Below, piece by piece: positions 1 to 11,389 of a stretch of 64,000 nt of DNA (positions are counted from its first letter, which is position 1; each line of letters begins with the position of its first letter). The notes beneath the pieces were generated by a model that searched no databases, was not told where the DNA came from, and saw nothing but the letters and a program-made list of their open reading frames with translations. A program made the translations under genes and the position numbers. Source of the stretch: Magicicada septendecula (Eukaryota > Arthropoda > Insecta > Hemiptera > Cicadidae); contig CM068367.1 of the NCBI GenBank assembly GCA_034769895.1, positions 110,344,654-110,408,653 on the forward strand, in the 5' to 3' direction.

Positions 1-200
1 AAACGAAAGTATTTCAATTTACAGAAGACAATGGTTGGATCATCTGCAAAGGATGACAGAGGATCGATTGCCGAAAGCGGCACTGAATTATAAAGCCATT
101 GGTAGAAGAGACGTGGGTCGTCCGAGGATGAGATGGGTGCAGGAACAGGTTTATATAACCTAATCCTTGAAGAGGAGAAGAAGAAGAAGAAGAAGTGTCT
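1..200 (+). pseudogene. LINE 3' end (RT C-terminus plus GAA tail), cut by window start
   Basis: The first 163 bases read as the extreme C-terminus of a LINE reverse-transcriptase polyprotein: WLDHLQRM, then RLPKAAL, then GRRDVGRPRMRW, ending at TAA 161-163. The W-H-x-x-R-M and G-R-P-x-x-x-W signatures recur at the C-termini of many insect RTE/Jockey-type LINEs. A (GAA/AAG)n tail follows at about 170-197 and is the probable 3' terminus. A second copy of the same subfamily ends at 54349 with the same stop context and tail. The 5' part lies outside the window. Family membership is clear from the pair; the clade name is inferred. Confidence 0.8.
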
Positions 201-1250
201 ATAACAAAAATAACAATAATAAATAATCTATAAATATTAATAACAATCTAAAATATAGTTTTGCTTAAATAGTAACACTTTAAGAAATGATTAATTTGCA
301 TAATAATGGTAGAAGATAATGTTTTCCGAAATTAGAGTACGAATTAGTGGAACTTTCTGCCATTCCTACGAAGTCTAAAGTCAGTCTAATCCGCACGAAT
401 CTTTACGCAACTAAGAACTACGACCTTTTAAGCCGTTTCCTCTTCTAAATCTCCTCGGTAATTATATGACATGAGACCATCCATCAGGAACGTATAGTAA
501 CGTTACAGTTTATCATTGCGACATTATAGGCATAATGGTTTTCCTTTTTACGTACAATTAGAATGTATCTCTCAGTGTTATTGTATATGTGACTGATTGT
601 AATGGTATAAGATAAAAAAGATTTTTAAGAATGATAAGAACTAAAAGAACGATAAGAGGTAAGAAATGTAGACAAGGGACAAGAGATTATAAGGCTTTTT
701 AAGAATCGGATCTTGTTGACAAAAGGTAGCGTTCACAACATTGACGATTCGCGAAACTTCGTAATAAACCACTGAGGATGGCAATTACGAGGATGACTCC
801 TATCATTGTTTTCGCCTCAACTAGAAGTACGTTCGGCCTAGCATCCCTCTGTCGAATGAATTTTAATTATTTTTACTACTGAGGAAGGACTTCGGCGGGT
901 GGTTAAACCGTCTAGTTATGATGATACCAGTGAGCAATTGACTACGGTCCAACAGCTCGATAACTGGTCTTTTAAATAGCATATCTGCCAATTTTATTGG
1001 GAGGAAATGTATACACTGAGAAATTTTAAATATCGTGACAGCTATTTCAATAGCTAACGGATATTATAAGGTACCTAAATTTTATTATGTCATAGTCTCT
1101 GAAGCGTGTGATACAGTAGCGCATTCACATGGATTATGAGCACCGGTAGCTACATAAACCTAAAACTATGACAACAACCCTATAAAGTTGTGCAGCTACA
1201 ACACGCAAAGCAGGCTCGCTACTTGCAGCTGCACTCTGACTGAAGTTTTC
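201..1250. other. No recognisable feature
   Basis: AT-rich sequence with stops in all frames. I see no element termini, RNA gene or conserved protein motif. Confidence 0.5.
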
Positions 1251-1254
1251 AATT

Positions 1255-1565
1255 TTGTCCATACATTTTCCCCTTACTGCAACTTCTAATCACCCGGCAG
1301 TATTGTCTACTTCACCCCTTCGTCACAGTTGCCTCCTCCCTCGTTGTCCAACAGTAATCAATCACTTTATCCCATCTCCGACTTGCTGTTAATTAATTGA
1401 ACAGCATCCGAAGTATGTCCTTTCGATTGGCTTTCACACCCCTCACATTGTTTGTCGTCGTTTCTTTTCTTTTTTCCTTCCTTCGGCACGTTCTGTCTTC
1501 TCTCGCTGTTGTACGAAACATGGTTATTTGCGATCTTTGCTTCTTTTTCGATCATGCACTTTCCT
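1255..1565 (-). repeat. Dispersed repeat family R1, copy 1
   Basis: The reverse complement matches 24420-24766 and 30290-30505. Shared blocks are a core with CAATTAATTA, then GATTGATTACTGTTG, then GACGAAGGGGTGAAG followed by CAATACTGCCGG. The copies are diverged by substitutions and small indels and encode no shared protein. It is probably an uncharacterised non-autonomous transposable element; termini and class are not determined. Confidence 0.7.
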
Positions 1566-1740
1566 CTTCTGAAGTGTTTGTGTGAGTAGCATCACACCAG
1601 TTCACTGAGTCCTACACCTCGTTGATTCGACGAGACCTTACTTAGGGTGACTGATTTGTTGAATGTTTCAGTTTTGATTATGCCGAGCATGTACGTAGAT
1701 TGGATTGGATAGGTGGCACGATTTGTAAAACCAATGTTCT

Positions 1741-2130
1741 TCTTTTTCTTCTTCTTCTTCTTCTTCTTCTTCTTCTTCTTCTTCTTCTTCTTCTTCTGTT
1801 TAGGCTAACAACTCTGTGGGGTTTAACCTGCTGAATCGGATGATTCCGTTTAACTCGATCCTCAGTGATTTGTTTCCATCCTCTCACAGCTGACGCTCCC
1901 AAGTCATCTTCCACATTCTCAAACCATCTCTTCTTTCGTTTTCCTCTAGCTCTCTTCCCGTTCAGTATCCAGCCTATTCTCTTCGCCCTCGTACTATCCT
2001 CCATTCTACTATAATCCTGCCTATTTTCCTATCTGCATTAGTTCAAATTTTTTCTATGTATTTTCCTTTCAAACATTTTCAGTTTTACTGCGACTCTAAT
2101 CGTAATAATCCATCTTTCACACCCATATTG
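1741..2130 (-). pseudogene. LINE C-terminal fragment with long AAG tail
   Basis: Read on the minus strand, the segment gives a degraded LINE C-terminus: an MFERKI-like stretch near 2080, then STRAKRIGW, GKRARGKRKKRW and ENVEDDLGA, ending in a W-x-x-I-x-E-D-R-x-x region. The reading frame runs straight into an (AAG)n microsatellite (plus-strand CTT at about 1746-1796), which makes an artificial poly-arginine tail. The tail sits exactly where a LINE 3' end should be, so it is probably the microsatellite tail of the element, possibly expanded after insertion. Frameshifts upstream of 2005 show that it is dead. Confidence 0.7.
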
Positions 2131-2640
2131 CAACAATACATATATGTGCATATTTGTTCAGGGTGGTATGTTTTATACTGTAATTAGCGTAAATAGAATA
2201 AGGACAATTTTAGACAATTTTGTGCAGGAAAATGCAGGCTGGAGCATGTCGGTGCACCTGCTTCGATAGTTAAAAATACGGCGTGTTAATTGTTCACGGC
2301 ATGTTTGTGTGCGTAAAGCCAGCTGCGACAAGAATATGGGGTGAATGTACGAATTGTTTGTTCCAATTAATCAGGTCTTAACAGGATTAAAATAAACTAA
2401 TTACTTGTGTTAAACCTGTAAGCAAAGACTTACGCCAATTATAAAGCCATCATTACATTAAGGGATTTTTAAAGAGTATGTTAATGTAAAATTTATTTCC
2501 AAAGGTGCAATATTAAAGATGCTAACTAATTAATATTAATTACTAGTGTAATTGAAGAGTAATTAATATGTGTGGTATATTTGAGTGACCAGAGAAAAAT
2601 TACGCAAACAATGATATCGCTCAGGTGACGAGTGTGTTCA
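2130..2640. other. No recognisable feature
   Basis: AT-rich sequence without motifs that I can place. Confidence 0.5.
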
Positions 2641-2752
2641 TGAGTTCGCGATAATTAACCAAAAAGTGAGTGTAATAAAAAGGACGCTCTGGCGCGAACT
2701 GGCAATCGCCAGCTTGTCGAAAACAGGCCTGTACCTGTCAAATCGCCACCAG

Positions 2753-2760
2753 TATAAATA
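2753..2760 (+). promoter_or_regulatory. TATAAATA box, isolated
   Basis: A strong TATA match in a locally GC-richer segment (2690-2950). The nearest initiator-like TCAGACT lies 40 bp downstream (2791), too far for a canonical 30-bp spacing, and no coding region follows. It could belong to an unrecognised LTR or short element; low support. Confidence 0.2.
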
Positions 2761-2982
2761 CCACTGGAAATTTTGGGCAAGGACACACACTCAGACTCAA
2801 GAAATCTACACACAACGTCACGCTGCCCGATTGCAGATCGACCAGGACACACACACTGTACTACACTCACACCAAGACGTAAGGAGGAACACTGGAGCAT
2901 CACCAACAGCAACAACCCATAGAAACAACAAACACCGCATCAGCATAGTCATCATCATCAGCATACTCTCAGGATTCTGGAC

Positions 2983-2983
<1 letters not shown>

Positions 2984-3016
<33 letters not shown>
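2984..3016. repeat. (AC)n microsatellite
   Basis: About 16 uninterrupted AC dinucleotides. The open frames around it are products of the repeat and are not taken as genes. Confidence 0.95.
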
Positions 3017-3019
<3 letters not shown>

Positions 3020-3059
3020 ACGGTAACGGCAGATATACGCAGGTGATACAAAAACAATT

Positions 3060-3845
3060 ATATTTTTTATTGTGAAGAGAGCTCTCGAAAAGAATTTAAA
3101 TATGAACAGATAATAATTAGAGTTTTAAAGTAAAATAGTAGTTAGATAAGAGAGTGTAATTTAACAACAACTTGTAGAAAAGAAATTCTAATCTTTTGTT
3201 GTATTTTTGGGTGTGTCAGTATAAATCAATAATAGTTTGGAAGTAAATGTAATATCATGTTATTAGTTTATAGCAACAATAAATTCATTCGTGAATTTTA
3301 ATATTATTTTGTTGGTAAATGAGTTGCTATCGTTAATTAAAATTTGAGTTAATTACAGACACACAAATAAAAAGAATTTAATTAACTTGTTTAACATATT
3401 TGGTTAGTTAATAAGATTATCTGGGTGCTTATTTTTGTTGTATGTTATGAATAGCATAGCAGGTTACAGATTTGTAAAGCTTATAAAGGTGAATATTTAT
3501 TTGTATAATGTTTGAAATTTTAATAGTTAAATATTTTTCTAACAAGTAATAAATCTTAGAATGATTATTTTGAAACGGGTTTAATTGATTATTTCATGTC
3601 AACAACACCTCACTCCTCTTTAAAAATTATTTAATTATTGTGCAACCACTTATACTTGACGCAACGAGAAACAAAATCCTGCGATCTGGCCGGTGTAGTA
3701 CATATTATAGTTGCGTTGAGAATAAGATAATATATTTGTATAATTGTTGTAACGTTGCAATATATTACTACGAATTTTATAATACTTTTGTATATTTTAA
3801 ACTTGGCGGTTCGGTTTAGTATGTTATTCTTGGTACGCGACTGTA
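3060..3845. other. AT-rich, no recognisable feature
   Basis: Very AT-rich with short poly-A/T tracts. No supported gene or element boundary. Confidence 0.5.
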
Positions 3846-3849
3846 TGCA

Positions 3850-4140
3850 CAGTAACAATTTGATTCTCTTTGATCAGTCATCCCCTGTTTCACATCATTA
3901 TACATATTCAGTTCAGATCCAAGATATCTTAAGCCTCTCTCTTGCTCAAATACGATTCCATTTGCTTCCAGAAATGAAGGTAAGAGCTCCTGTCGTTGAT
4001 TTCGGCAACTTACCATATATTCAGTTTTGTGGCAATCGACAGTCAATCGTTGATGTTCTGTCATTGTTTTAAGTTCACGGAACGCTTGTGTCAGTCTTAC
4101 GTGCTATTAAGGTAACATCATTCGCAAGTGCACACGTTTG
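3850..4140 (-). pseudogene. LINE reverse-transcriptase fragment (palm/thumb)
   Basis: On the minus strand the sequence begins near 4140 with ALANDVTLIARKT, which aligns with the catalytic block (Y/F-A-D-D-V-x-L-I-A) of non-LTR reverse transcriptases. It continues with KTEYMVSCRN, then GIVFEQ and LRYLGSELN, the conserved order of the palm/thumb region. The catalytic box is altered (LAND for YADD) and the frame breaks near 4065 and again near 3860. This is an old internal LINE fragment with neither terminus preserved. Confidence 0.65.
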
Positions 4141-4159
4141 TATTGGTCTTACATTAACA

Positions 4160-5275
4160 CATCCTTGATATTACATTTTATGATGGCGTCTTCTAACACC
4201 AGGTTAACAATACTGCCGATAGAGCGTCTGCCTCACTTACACGTGTGAAACCGATGGTACCAAGTTAAAAGTTGCAAGACTATGTAAGCCACGTGACCGA
4301 ATAAGATGATCAGCTGCTTGAGGATTGAATTTATCGGAGCAGGAACTCTGGCGAACGTGTAAAAAGCCGACTGTACATAACTGTAGTTGAAAGAAGTGGG
4401 ATAACTAGGAGCTGCTTCTAGAAGGAAATGAGACTAGATTAGTGGCGGGGGGGGGGAGGAATGAGACTAGCTTGAAAGTTAGACTCCTCATTTTCCTCGG
4501 GGCAATTGAGTAATTTATGATACTCCCTACATTATTTTATAAATATTTTGCGTGTCATAGGTTTTGAGTAAACCAACGTGAAGTTTAAGGGGGACAGAAA
4601 ATAACGAAAAGACTGATTTCAAAATGTTCTGTCTTGATTGACGGTTATTCAGTTTAAAAGTAATACATTAAATGTCATTCGGAATAATTTTAAATATAAA
4701 TTTCTATTCTTAGTAGATCTTGTGAAAATGAATCTTTCTGAAGTTATTTTGAAAACCCGACTTTTATTATTTGCACTTTAATTTAAGGACGTTGTCCCAA
4801 GAATGTTCTTTAAGCAAGTTATAGTTTATATTAATGTACGTTATTTTTCATGTACAATCCGCCAATAAAATCTTCTCATTTTGCCGAATTCAAGTCAAGA
4901 GTGTGTCTCGACAAGAATCATAAAGGTAGGTTAATAGGTTCTACCTTCTTATTTTGGTGCGTGCGTGATTGTCTTTTTAATGGTGCTAGTACGTACGTTA
5001 GTTAGCAAGTGTTAAGTGTTTGTTATTATGAAGAAAATGCCTAACTTTACTTTATTAATATACAAATATTGTACTTCCTTTTATTTGTACAATTATTTAT
5101 AAGCATTATTTTAACACACGCAACAGGCTTAGAAATAGGCCAACGTTAAGTGATGACGGAAATTCGCTAAAATTTTGTGGGGGGGGATGATTATCCTCTT
5201 GTCTCCCTCGGTAGTTATGTCACTGGATGAAAGCCATTGGTACATACTGTGCGTAAGTGTGGGAAATGACCAACG
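4160..5275. other. No recognisable feature
   Basis: Mixed-composition unique-looking sequence with two poly-G runs (near 4446 and 5180). No open frame with family motifs and no paired repeat found elsewhere in the window. Confidence 0.45.
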
Positions 5276-5279
5276 GACT

Positions 5280-5570
5280 TGCAATGGAAATAAATACTGA
5301 AGACCGAGTTGTGGGATAACTAGATTGGACGAAAGTGACGAAGTTACAACAGGAACAGTAGCAGGACACTGACTAAATAGAAGCCATCGATGCTAAGAAA
5401 TAAATACGGTATGGACACGTGAAACGAATGCCGGATGGAAGTTGATTTCAAAAGTTATTATGAAAATTGAGATCGGAAGTAAGACAGAAAACGGGAAGAC
5501 CCACGGTTACCTTGGCATCATATGACTGAGGCGATAAAGGATTGCGATATAAAAGAGAACGACTGAAGAA
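5280..5570 (+). pseudogene. LINE C-terminal fragment
   Basis: Translation in shifting frames gives RYGHVKRMPDG, then RQKTGRPTVT and W-HHMTEAIKDCDI, the usual order of RTE/Jockey-type LINE C-termini. Several stops and at least one frameshift are present. It abuts another LINE fragment of a different type that starts at about 5575, so two independent insertions or a nested arrangement are juxtaposed here. Confidence 0.6.
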
Positions 5571-5574
5571 ACAA

Positions 5575-6034
5575 AAACCGCCTCCGCTCACTCAGAACCC
5601 TCAGCCGACTAAACCACTGCTCCAGCGACTTACTAGGCCACATCTATACTACCTGTATCCGACCCATCATCACGTATGCCCACCCAGTTCTCCTTACCGC
5701 CTCCCCTGCCTACCTAGATCTCCACCGTGTCACAGAACGACGGGCCCTACGACTCATATACCGCCGACCACGCCTTACGAAGACCTCCAACGCCGCCCTG
5801 TATGCGCTTAACACCCGCTTCCCTGACCTAGATTCCTTCCTTGTTAAGCTTAACTGGAAGTATTCCCGAACAGCCTCCCGCCGCAATTCCATACAGTCCA
5901 TAGTCCCTTCAATTAATAGAAACACCCGCAACACAAGCCGACCTTCCTACTTACTAAATCGCCTCCTTACGATAGCCAATGGTCCTCCCCCTCGCCTCCA
6001 ACCCCGCCGGCATCAAAGACACAGACATACTTAA
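5575..6034 (+). pseudogene. Jockey/CR1-like LINE, C-terminal ORF fragment
   Basis: An open frame of about 150 codons without a start ATG runs to TAA at 6032-6034. It contains IYTTCIRPIITYAHPVLLTA, then DLHRVTERRALRLIYRRP, which matches the thumb/C-terminal region of Jockey-superfamily RTs (L-Y-K-x-x-I-R-P-x-x-x-Y-A-x-P-V-W; Q-N-x-x-L-R). Codons are strikingly C-rich compared with the AT-rich surroundings, and GC content stays high to about 6640, probably the 3' UTR. The 5' portion (endonuclease and RT palm) is missing. Confidence 0.65.
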
Positions 6035-6640
6035 GCAATGCATACTCTTTCCCCGCCAATGACTCATCTCTCCCCGGCGGTAGTGACCTGACACACTAAA
6101 GCAGCCTAAATAATCAACACACTATCAAACTCCTCCACACTCTAAAACTCTAAGCCCTATCTTCACTTCACCACAGAAAACACACACTCTAGTTCCCCAC
6201 ACTTACGTACCCGCTTATAATCCTCAAATCTGTTCCTTCCGCCTCCCTTGACGGCACCCTGTCGCCACCTACCAACTTTGGCGACCAGCGTCACACGTCC
6301 CTGTCTTGGCCGCCCCCCCCCCAAAAAGAACGTCGAAGAAGAAATAAACAAACCAAAATGAATGAATAACGATGCCACAAAACAACCATAACGGCCACAT
6401 CCATCTACCTCTCCCGCTCGCGTATGGCTACCCACTACACTCGCATATATTATAACTAACAAACAATACACTCCCAACTCTGTGCCTCCACCTTCTCAAC
6501 GGCCCGGGGCCCGGTCAGCTGGCGTACGTCTCCCCTAAAATCCCCTACCCACATGGCTGAAGGGAGCTAGTCTCCAAAACAGCCCGAGTCCGACCATATT
6601 GGGTGGTCTCAAACATCGAAAAAAAACAAGCTAAAATTAA
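6035..6640 (+). other. GC-rich probable 3' UTR of the Jockey-like LINE
   Basis: Composition stays C-rich and strand-asymmetric after the LINE stop codon and returns to AT-rich near 6640-6780. There is no clear poly-A or microsatellite tail, so the exact 3' end is not visible. Confidence 0.4.
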
Positions 6641-6779
6641 ACTGACGCCGCGACTGCCTCGGTCCAAGGGAAAGAGAGTGACTCTTGTTGATGAGTCACC
6701 GGCAAACACCGGAGGTGTTCTTACAAAATCACCACGGTTGTAAGGTTGTACTTTATAGGGGAAAAGTAAGGTTAGGGAA

Positions 6780-7594
6780 TCTAAAACAATGCAAAAGAAA
6801 AACCAACACTACTCTTTATTTTGCACTACATTATTTGAGGCCATCAAATAATTAATAGTTACTCATATTGTGTTTTCAAAATTTTAAACACTTTGTAAAT
6901 CTAGTCGTGTTTAACATTTTAAATTGCAACGAAAAAGCCGTTAAGAAAAGAATATCAGCTGTTTTGGCACTAAGTAAGTTCAGTCTTGACTACTATCTTC
7001 CAACTAAAATTGTTGTGTAATAGAAATAAGCAATAACATTCTTAATAAAACAAGCAATAAAGACAATTCAATATCTAATATCTAACCTAACCGACAATAG
7101 TGAATTTCTTCCGCAGTTCGGAGGCAATGTTGTTTCCTTTTTGTTTTAAGATATATAATCTGGGATTATAATAAAGAACAGATCTGTTAACAAATATACG
7201 CGGCTAGAGACTACAAGAACAAATTCACGCTGTTCACAAGAATTAAATCAAGAGAGTGGCTGCGCATTCCTGTTTAAGTGTCGCAGCGAAATATTCCGAG
7301 ATATGGTTTATTATTAACAAACCGGAAGGCGAGTCAGCTGGTTATATTACACGATAAAAACACGTTTATAGTGGTTTAAAGATGCTTGCTCTGCAACGGT
7401 ACTTCTGTTTGTAATTTTTAAGAGAAAAAGTATTCAATTTAATTTTAAGCACTTAGTGCTGCGTTCATTTCTTACGGAGAAAGATACAAATTTCAAATGG
7501 GATTCACTAGTTACCTTGTCTTATCATACTATATAAACAAATTTCTATCGCTTCAGGTTTATTATGTACAAAGAAGAGTAAGTACAAAGAAGAT

Positions 7595-7595
<1 letters not shown>
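6780..7595. other. AT-rich, no recognisable feature
   Basis: No supported coding or repeat structure before the CT microsatellite. Confidence 0.5.
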
Positions 7596-7598
<3 letters not shown>

Positions 7599-7670
<72 letters not shown>

Positions 7671-7690
7671 CTCTCTGTTTCTCTCTCACT
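7599..7690. repeat. (CT)n microsatellite
   Basis: A long pyrimidine tract with a few interruptions. The Leu/Ser open frame through it is an artefact of the repeat. Confidence 0.95.
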
Positions 7691-7699
7691 CTCAGTTTA

Positions 7700-8685
7700 C
7701 CTTCCCTCTATCCGTTTATCTATACCTCTTTACTCTCGCCAATGTTCCACTTCCCTGTCTGACTAACGCACATTGTCAAACTGAACGCGAATTAATCTTA
7801 ATGTATCTTTCTTCTTTTTCACTTTATGGCGTATATATAGACATAAATACCTGTTCCTTATTGATAGTTATATTCAAAATGTTTCCATCTTGTACAAGAG
7901 CTTCTAGTGCAACTCTTGTCCGTTGTTTTGTAAAATTATAATTGTCTGGCGAGTCTGTTTTCGTCAATTCGGTCGACGGTTACAGTCATTTTTTTCATAA
8001 TTATCTTTTCGTTGGCTCAGATTGTAGACGTTTAAATTCGCTTAGGATGACACCATAACATACTCTCTCCAACCGTGTGCCTGACTCTTCTTAATAAAAA
8101 GCGCATTTCAGCTGCTTGAATCTTTTATTCGTCTCGCTTTGCAAGCAGCCAGTTCTCACCCCCGTAGATCTGAAACAAGACAGCCATGGTGGTTAGTATA
8201 GGATATAAGGTACATACGGATAAATTTGGAACGCTTAAAAAAACTGATAAATTGTTTAAAGTGTTGTGCATTACCTTTAGAACCTCAGTCCGTCATTTCG
8301 TGCATGTACAGTGCGTCCGACGTTTTTCAACGTATGTGACTATGTTGTGTGACCTCAAGACGTCTGTGTGCATCCGCGTCGGCCGGTCTGCACACAAGTT
8401 ACGTCAATCGTGTCCGAGCGCGTGTGTCCGTTTATCGTCATTATGCCGAGTTCGTTACTGTCGTCGAGTCTATTTCTACGGTCCCCTATGTAAGAAAGTA
8501 TTGTTTACGTTCCATGTGCGTCATCGTTTTTCTTTGTCTTTGAGTTTGAGTTTACAAACCAACGTGAGACACTGTAATACTGTCTTTTCTTCTTAAGCCC
8601 CACGTTATGAAATAACCTAGCCATAAATTGCATGCACCTTTTGATTCGTCCCGCTAGTCCTTATTTGAGGCAATTTAGTAGTGAA
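7700..8685. other. No recognisable feature
   Basis: Includes a CpG-rich patch at 8280-8480 that leaves long frames open on the plus strand, without any family motif. I do not call a gene. Confidence 0.45.
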
Positions 8686-8689
8686 TTTG

Positions 8690-9115
8690 CTCCCTGGATA
8701 TGTTACTAGCATATCGCAGGGTAAGACGTATGGTGGGGCTTCCACCTTCAGGCTTAACGTTCCAGCCCGATTTTCTGTCAGGGTGTTCTCCCGTAAACTG
8801 GCTGTCTTACCAGACTAAAGAAACCAGTTTTCCCCGTGGAGATATCCATAAGGATCTTTAATGTGGTGGTTTCTCCTTGCCTCCCACATCCTACATCGTT
8901 GACCAATGGAAGGTCATCCGTCTTTAGGGGCAATTTCTCACCCCAAGGGCAAGAGGGTGTCCTAACCTCTACTTGACAATGACAAGTACAGGAGGGACAG
9001 CTTATACCGGCTGTCACTCGGTCTCCAGAGCCACTTAACCCACCTGTAGGTGTTGCCCATCTCCCACCACTTGGAGGTGCGGCTGGATATTTCCCTTCAT
9101 CAAGGAATGAGACCA
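8690..9115 (-). mobile_element. 5' leader fragment of an RTE-type LINE
   Basis: On the minus strand this block shares a long colinear series of words with the leader of the LINE at 14250-14507. These include ACCGAGTGAC, GGTATAAG, TTAGGRCACYCTCTTG with CCTTGGGGTG, GGTCAACG, AACCAC and ATTAAAGAT. In the 14-kb element this stretch lies directly upstream of the ATG. Here no endonuclease ORF follows, so it is a 5' fragment or a non-autonomous derivative of a sister subfamily. Confidence 0.65.
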
Positions 9116-9119
9116 TAAA

Positions 9120-10325
9120 TGATGGTGATAAATTGCATGCAAAACTTTGTATTAATTAAATATAGTCTACTTAAACATTCACGGCGACCAACTGGCGTGT
9201 GCTGAGTGATGTGTGCCCCAACCCGGTACGTACAGTCATATTGTTTTACGATAAGTACCAGCTTCCTGTTACTTTTAAGCCCTGCATAGTACACATGGTT
9301 TTGTATACCTTTAATCTGGTATCCCAACATGTTTTCTTTGTTCATCGTCCTCCCTCTGTATCTTTAAATCTCGGAGCAATTGAGAACATCCGGGCAAAGT
9401 CTAGCTGTTGCAGCGCCTTCCGGGATCCTGCCCTACTGTTCAGTAGGTGTCTGAAATATTCTCGTCAACACATATAACCTTACCTGCTATGTGACAGGGC
9501 TGTGGTAGTCAACTGAGATAGGAATTCAGAGAAATAGATTGTGCATTCATGTTACTGCATTATTTGGCATCGGTATTTAGTGAAAGTGACAAAAGTATAA
9601 TTGTATATTTGTGTTTACAAACTGTTGTAATTATTAAAGTTTTGGACATTAATTATTGTCGGTGCTTAGGGCACATTGGATTCTTGTATAATTATGAAGA
9701 CTACTGTGTTGCGAGCGTTGCTTAAGAAAAATATTATTAATATTTTGACATCAATTTCTTTGGTATCAGTTATTTATCCCACTATTAAGTATAAATCCAA
9801 AATCATACAGTTTGAAACCGACGCTTTGACGTAGGCCTATATGCCTGCTGGATTATAAATACAAAACTCTTTTTGAATGTAAAGAAATCTTACTTAAAAA
9901 GATTATTTTATCATCAATATTCATCAGTGTTTTATTACGTAGTATTGTTTTCAGTATATTTCATTTATACTTTTCATTTTGTTTTACCGATAGATATCAC
10001 TTATTACCAGCAGAGTGTGTCATTTGTACGTCCGGCCGGACTCATTCGGTTTATTGAAAAACAGGAAAAGAGGTTAGCGAAGGGAGGGACAGACATAAGG
10101 GTGGGAAGCAGCAAACGAAGGCAACGTTTTCCAATTCAGTGTTGTCACTTCTAATTGTAGTAGCCAATACTACGGGTTTCTGCCCCATTTCATACGGCTT
10201 CGTACCAATTATTGTTCCGCCCTTTCTTTCTCACCCCAGTCTCTAAAGACAACCAAACCAAGTGTATTTGCAAGTAGTAAAGGGATGGCGAAGTGGTTGA
10301 GATAACGGAAAGAGACAAAAATCGT
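9120..10325. other. No recognisable feature
   Basis: AT-rich. Short open frames such as 9873-10154 lack motifs. Confidence 0.45.
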
Positions 10326-10328
10326 ACT

Positions 10329-10329
<1 letters not shown>

Positions 10330-10385
<56 letters not shown>
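10330..10385. repeat. (GA)n microsatellite
   Basis: About 28 uninterrupted GA units. It lies about 90 bp from the left target duplication of the Penelope-like element. Confidence 0.95.
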
Positions 10386-10388
<3 letters not shown>

Positions 10389-10521
10389 CAGAAGAAAAGA
10401 GATAAAAATAGTTCCATTTTTGAATATATTTTTTAAATGTCTGCAAAAATTTTCAAAATATATAACGTGTTCAAAACACTGTATAGAAACATTTTTTGTA
10501 GTCTCCATATCGCTATTATGA

Positions 10522-10628
10522 TTAACTTAAGAATTTTTTACCTTGTATAATCCACTAGACGATCTTAGTTTTTTACATACAACATGTTTCGGGGACTAAA
10601 TCCCCATCTTCAGGTACAGTAAAAAATG
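10522..10628 (-). repeat. PLE pseudo-LTR, 3' copy, with hammerhead-like core
   Basis: Inverted partner of 11390-11495. On the minus strand it contains CTGAAGA (10607-10613), one extra U, a 5-bp stem GGGGA/TCCCC, then GAAACATGTT (10581-10590). That is the order of a hammerhead core (CUGANGA, stem II, GAA) with a palindromic ACAUGU that could form stem III in a dimer. Flanking GUAUG and GUAC can pair as stem I. The single extra base before stem II departs from the textbook core. Confidence 0.5.
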
Positions 10629-10777
10629 ATTATTCCCCTAATACATAGGGGTCGTCGAAATGATTAAAATGTTTATACATAAAAACACACGCACAGAAAT
10701 CACTGAATAAATTAACATATAACACAAACACATGAACACGTTAAAAGCGACTCGGTGCACCGGTCGACCTCCGATCG

Positions 10778-11389
10778 TCAACTAGCCTGTGTTCGTGCTT
10801 CATTGCTTATCATCAACGCGGTATCATATAATTTATTGGATTTAAATGATATCTGATCGTTGAGTAACTGCTCTTTATTTACTTTGGATGCCTTGTATAT
10901 TTCAAACTCTTCTAAAGCATTCAGGAAATGACCTTTATTACAAACATGTATCGGCTCCATGTTCTCTTTGAATCCGGTGTAATTATGGTTTTCGTTTATT
11001 AGGTGGAGAGCGTAATTTGATGAGGTGGTTTGGGGTTTCTTTTTTGGTATGTGTTCTTTAAATCTCTCGATAAATTTCCTCCCCGTTTGTCCGATATAGA
11101 ACTTATCGCACTCACTGCACTGGATTCTATATACCCCTGAACATTCCTCCAAAGTTATTGGTTTTCGTGGCTTAAGTATATTTTTTAGATTATTTATGGT
11201 CTTGAATGAAACTTTTATATATAATTTTTTAAATTCATTTTTTATTATGTTGGGGAGTATGTTCGTATATAATGCTGAGACATATTGTGTTGTATTTTTA
11301 ACTTTATTATTGTCACCATTTATTTTCCGTAATTGTTTATGTATCATTTTATCCACAATTTCTGTGTTATATCCATTTACTGTTGTAAA
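10778..11389 (-). pseudogene. Penelope-like polyprotein C-terminus with GIY-YIG endonuclease
   Basis: The frame is open from the inner edge of the right pseudo-LTR (about 11389) to TGA/TAG near 10778, about 200 codons, with no start codon of its own at the break. The domain reads GVYRIQCSECDKFYIGQTGR, followed by K-F-I-E-R-F-K-E-H. The GVY and YIG half-motifs, the C-x-x-C pair and the following Arg and Glu/His residues match GIY-YIG nucleases of PLEs. The upstream GYNTEIVDKMI is typical PLE linker sequence. The nuclease would nick DNA to prime reverse transcription, but the RT domain is absent, so it is not autonomous. Within the retained part I see no frameshift, which suggests a fairly young copy. 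Confidence 0.85.

Noticed and set aside
1678..2004. Arg-rich (poly-R) protein
   Set aside because: The poly-Arg part is the AAG tail of a LINE; only the upstream LINE motif is meaningful.
7497..7766. Ser/Leu-repeat protein over the CT microsatellite
   Set aside because: Product of a dinucleotide repeat; the same holds for 10190-10508 and 40956-41223.
8186..8596. Host gene of about 136 codons
   Set aside because: No domain, no codon-bias signal, overlapping open frames in two phases caused by CpG-rich sequence.
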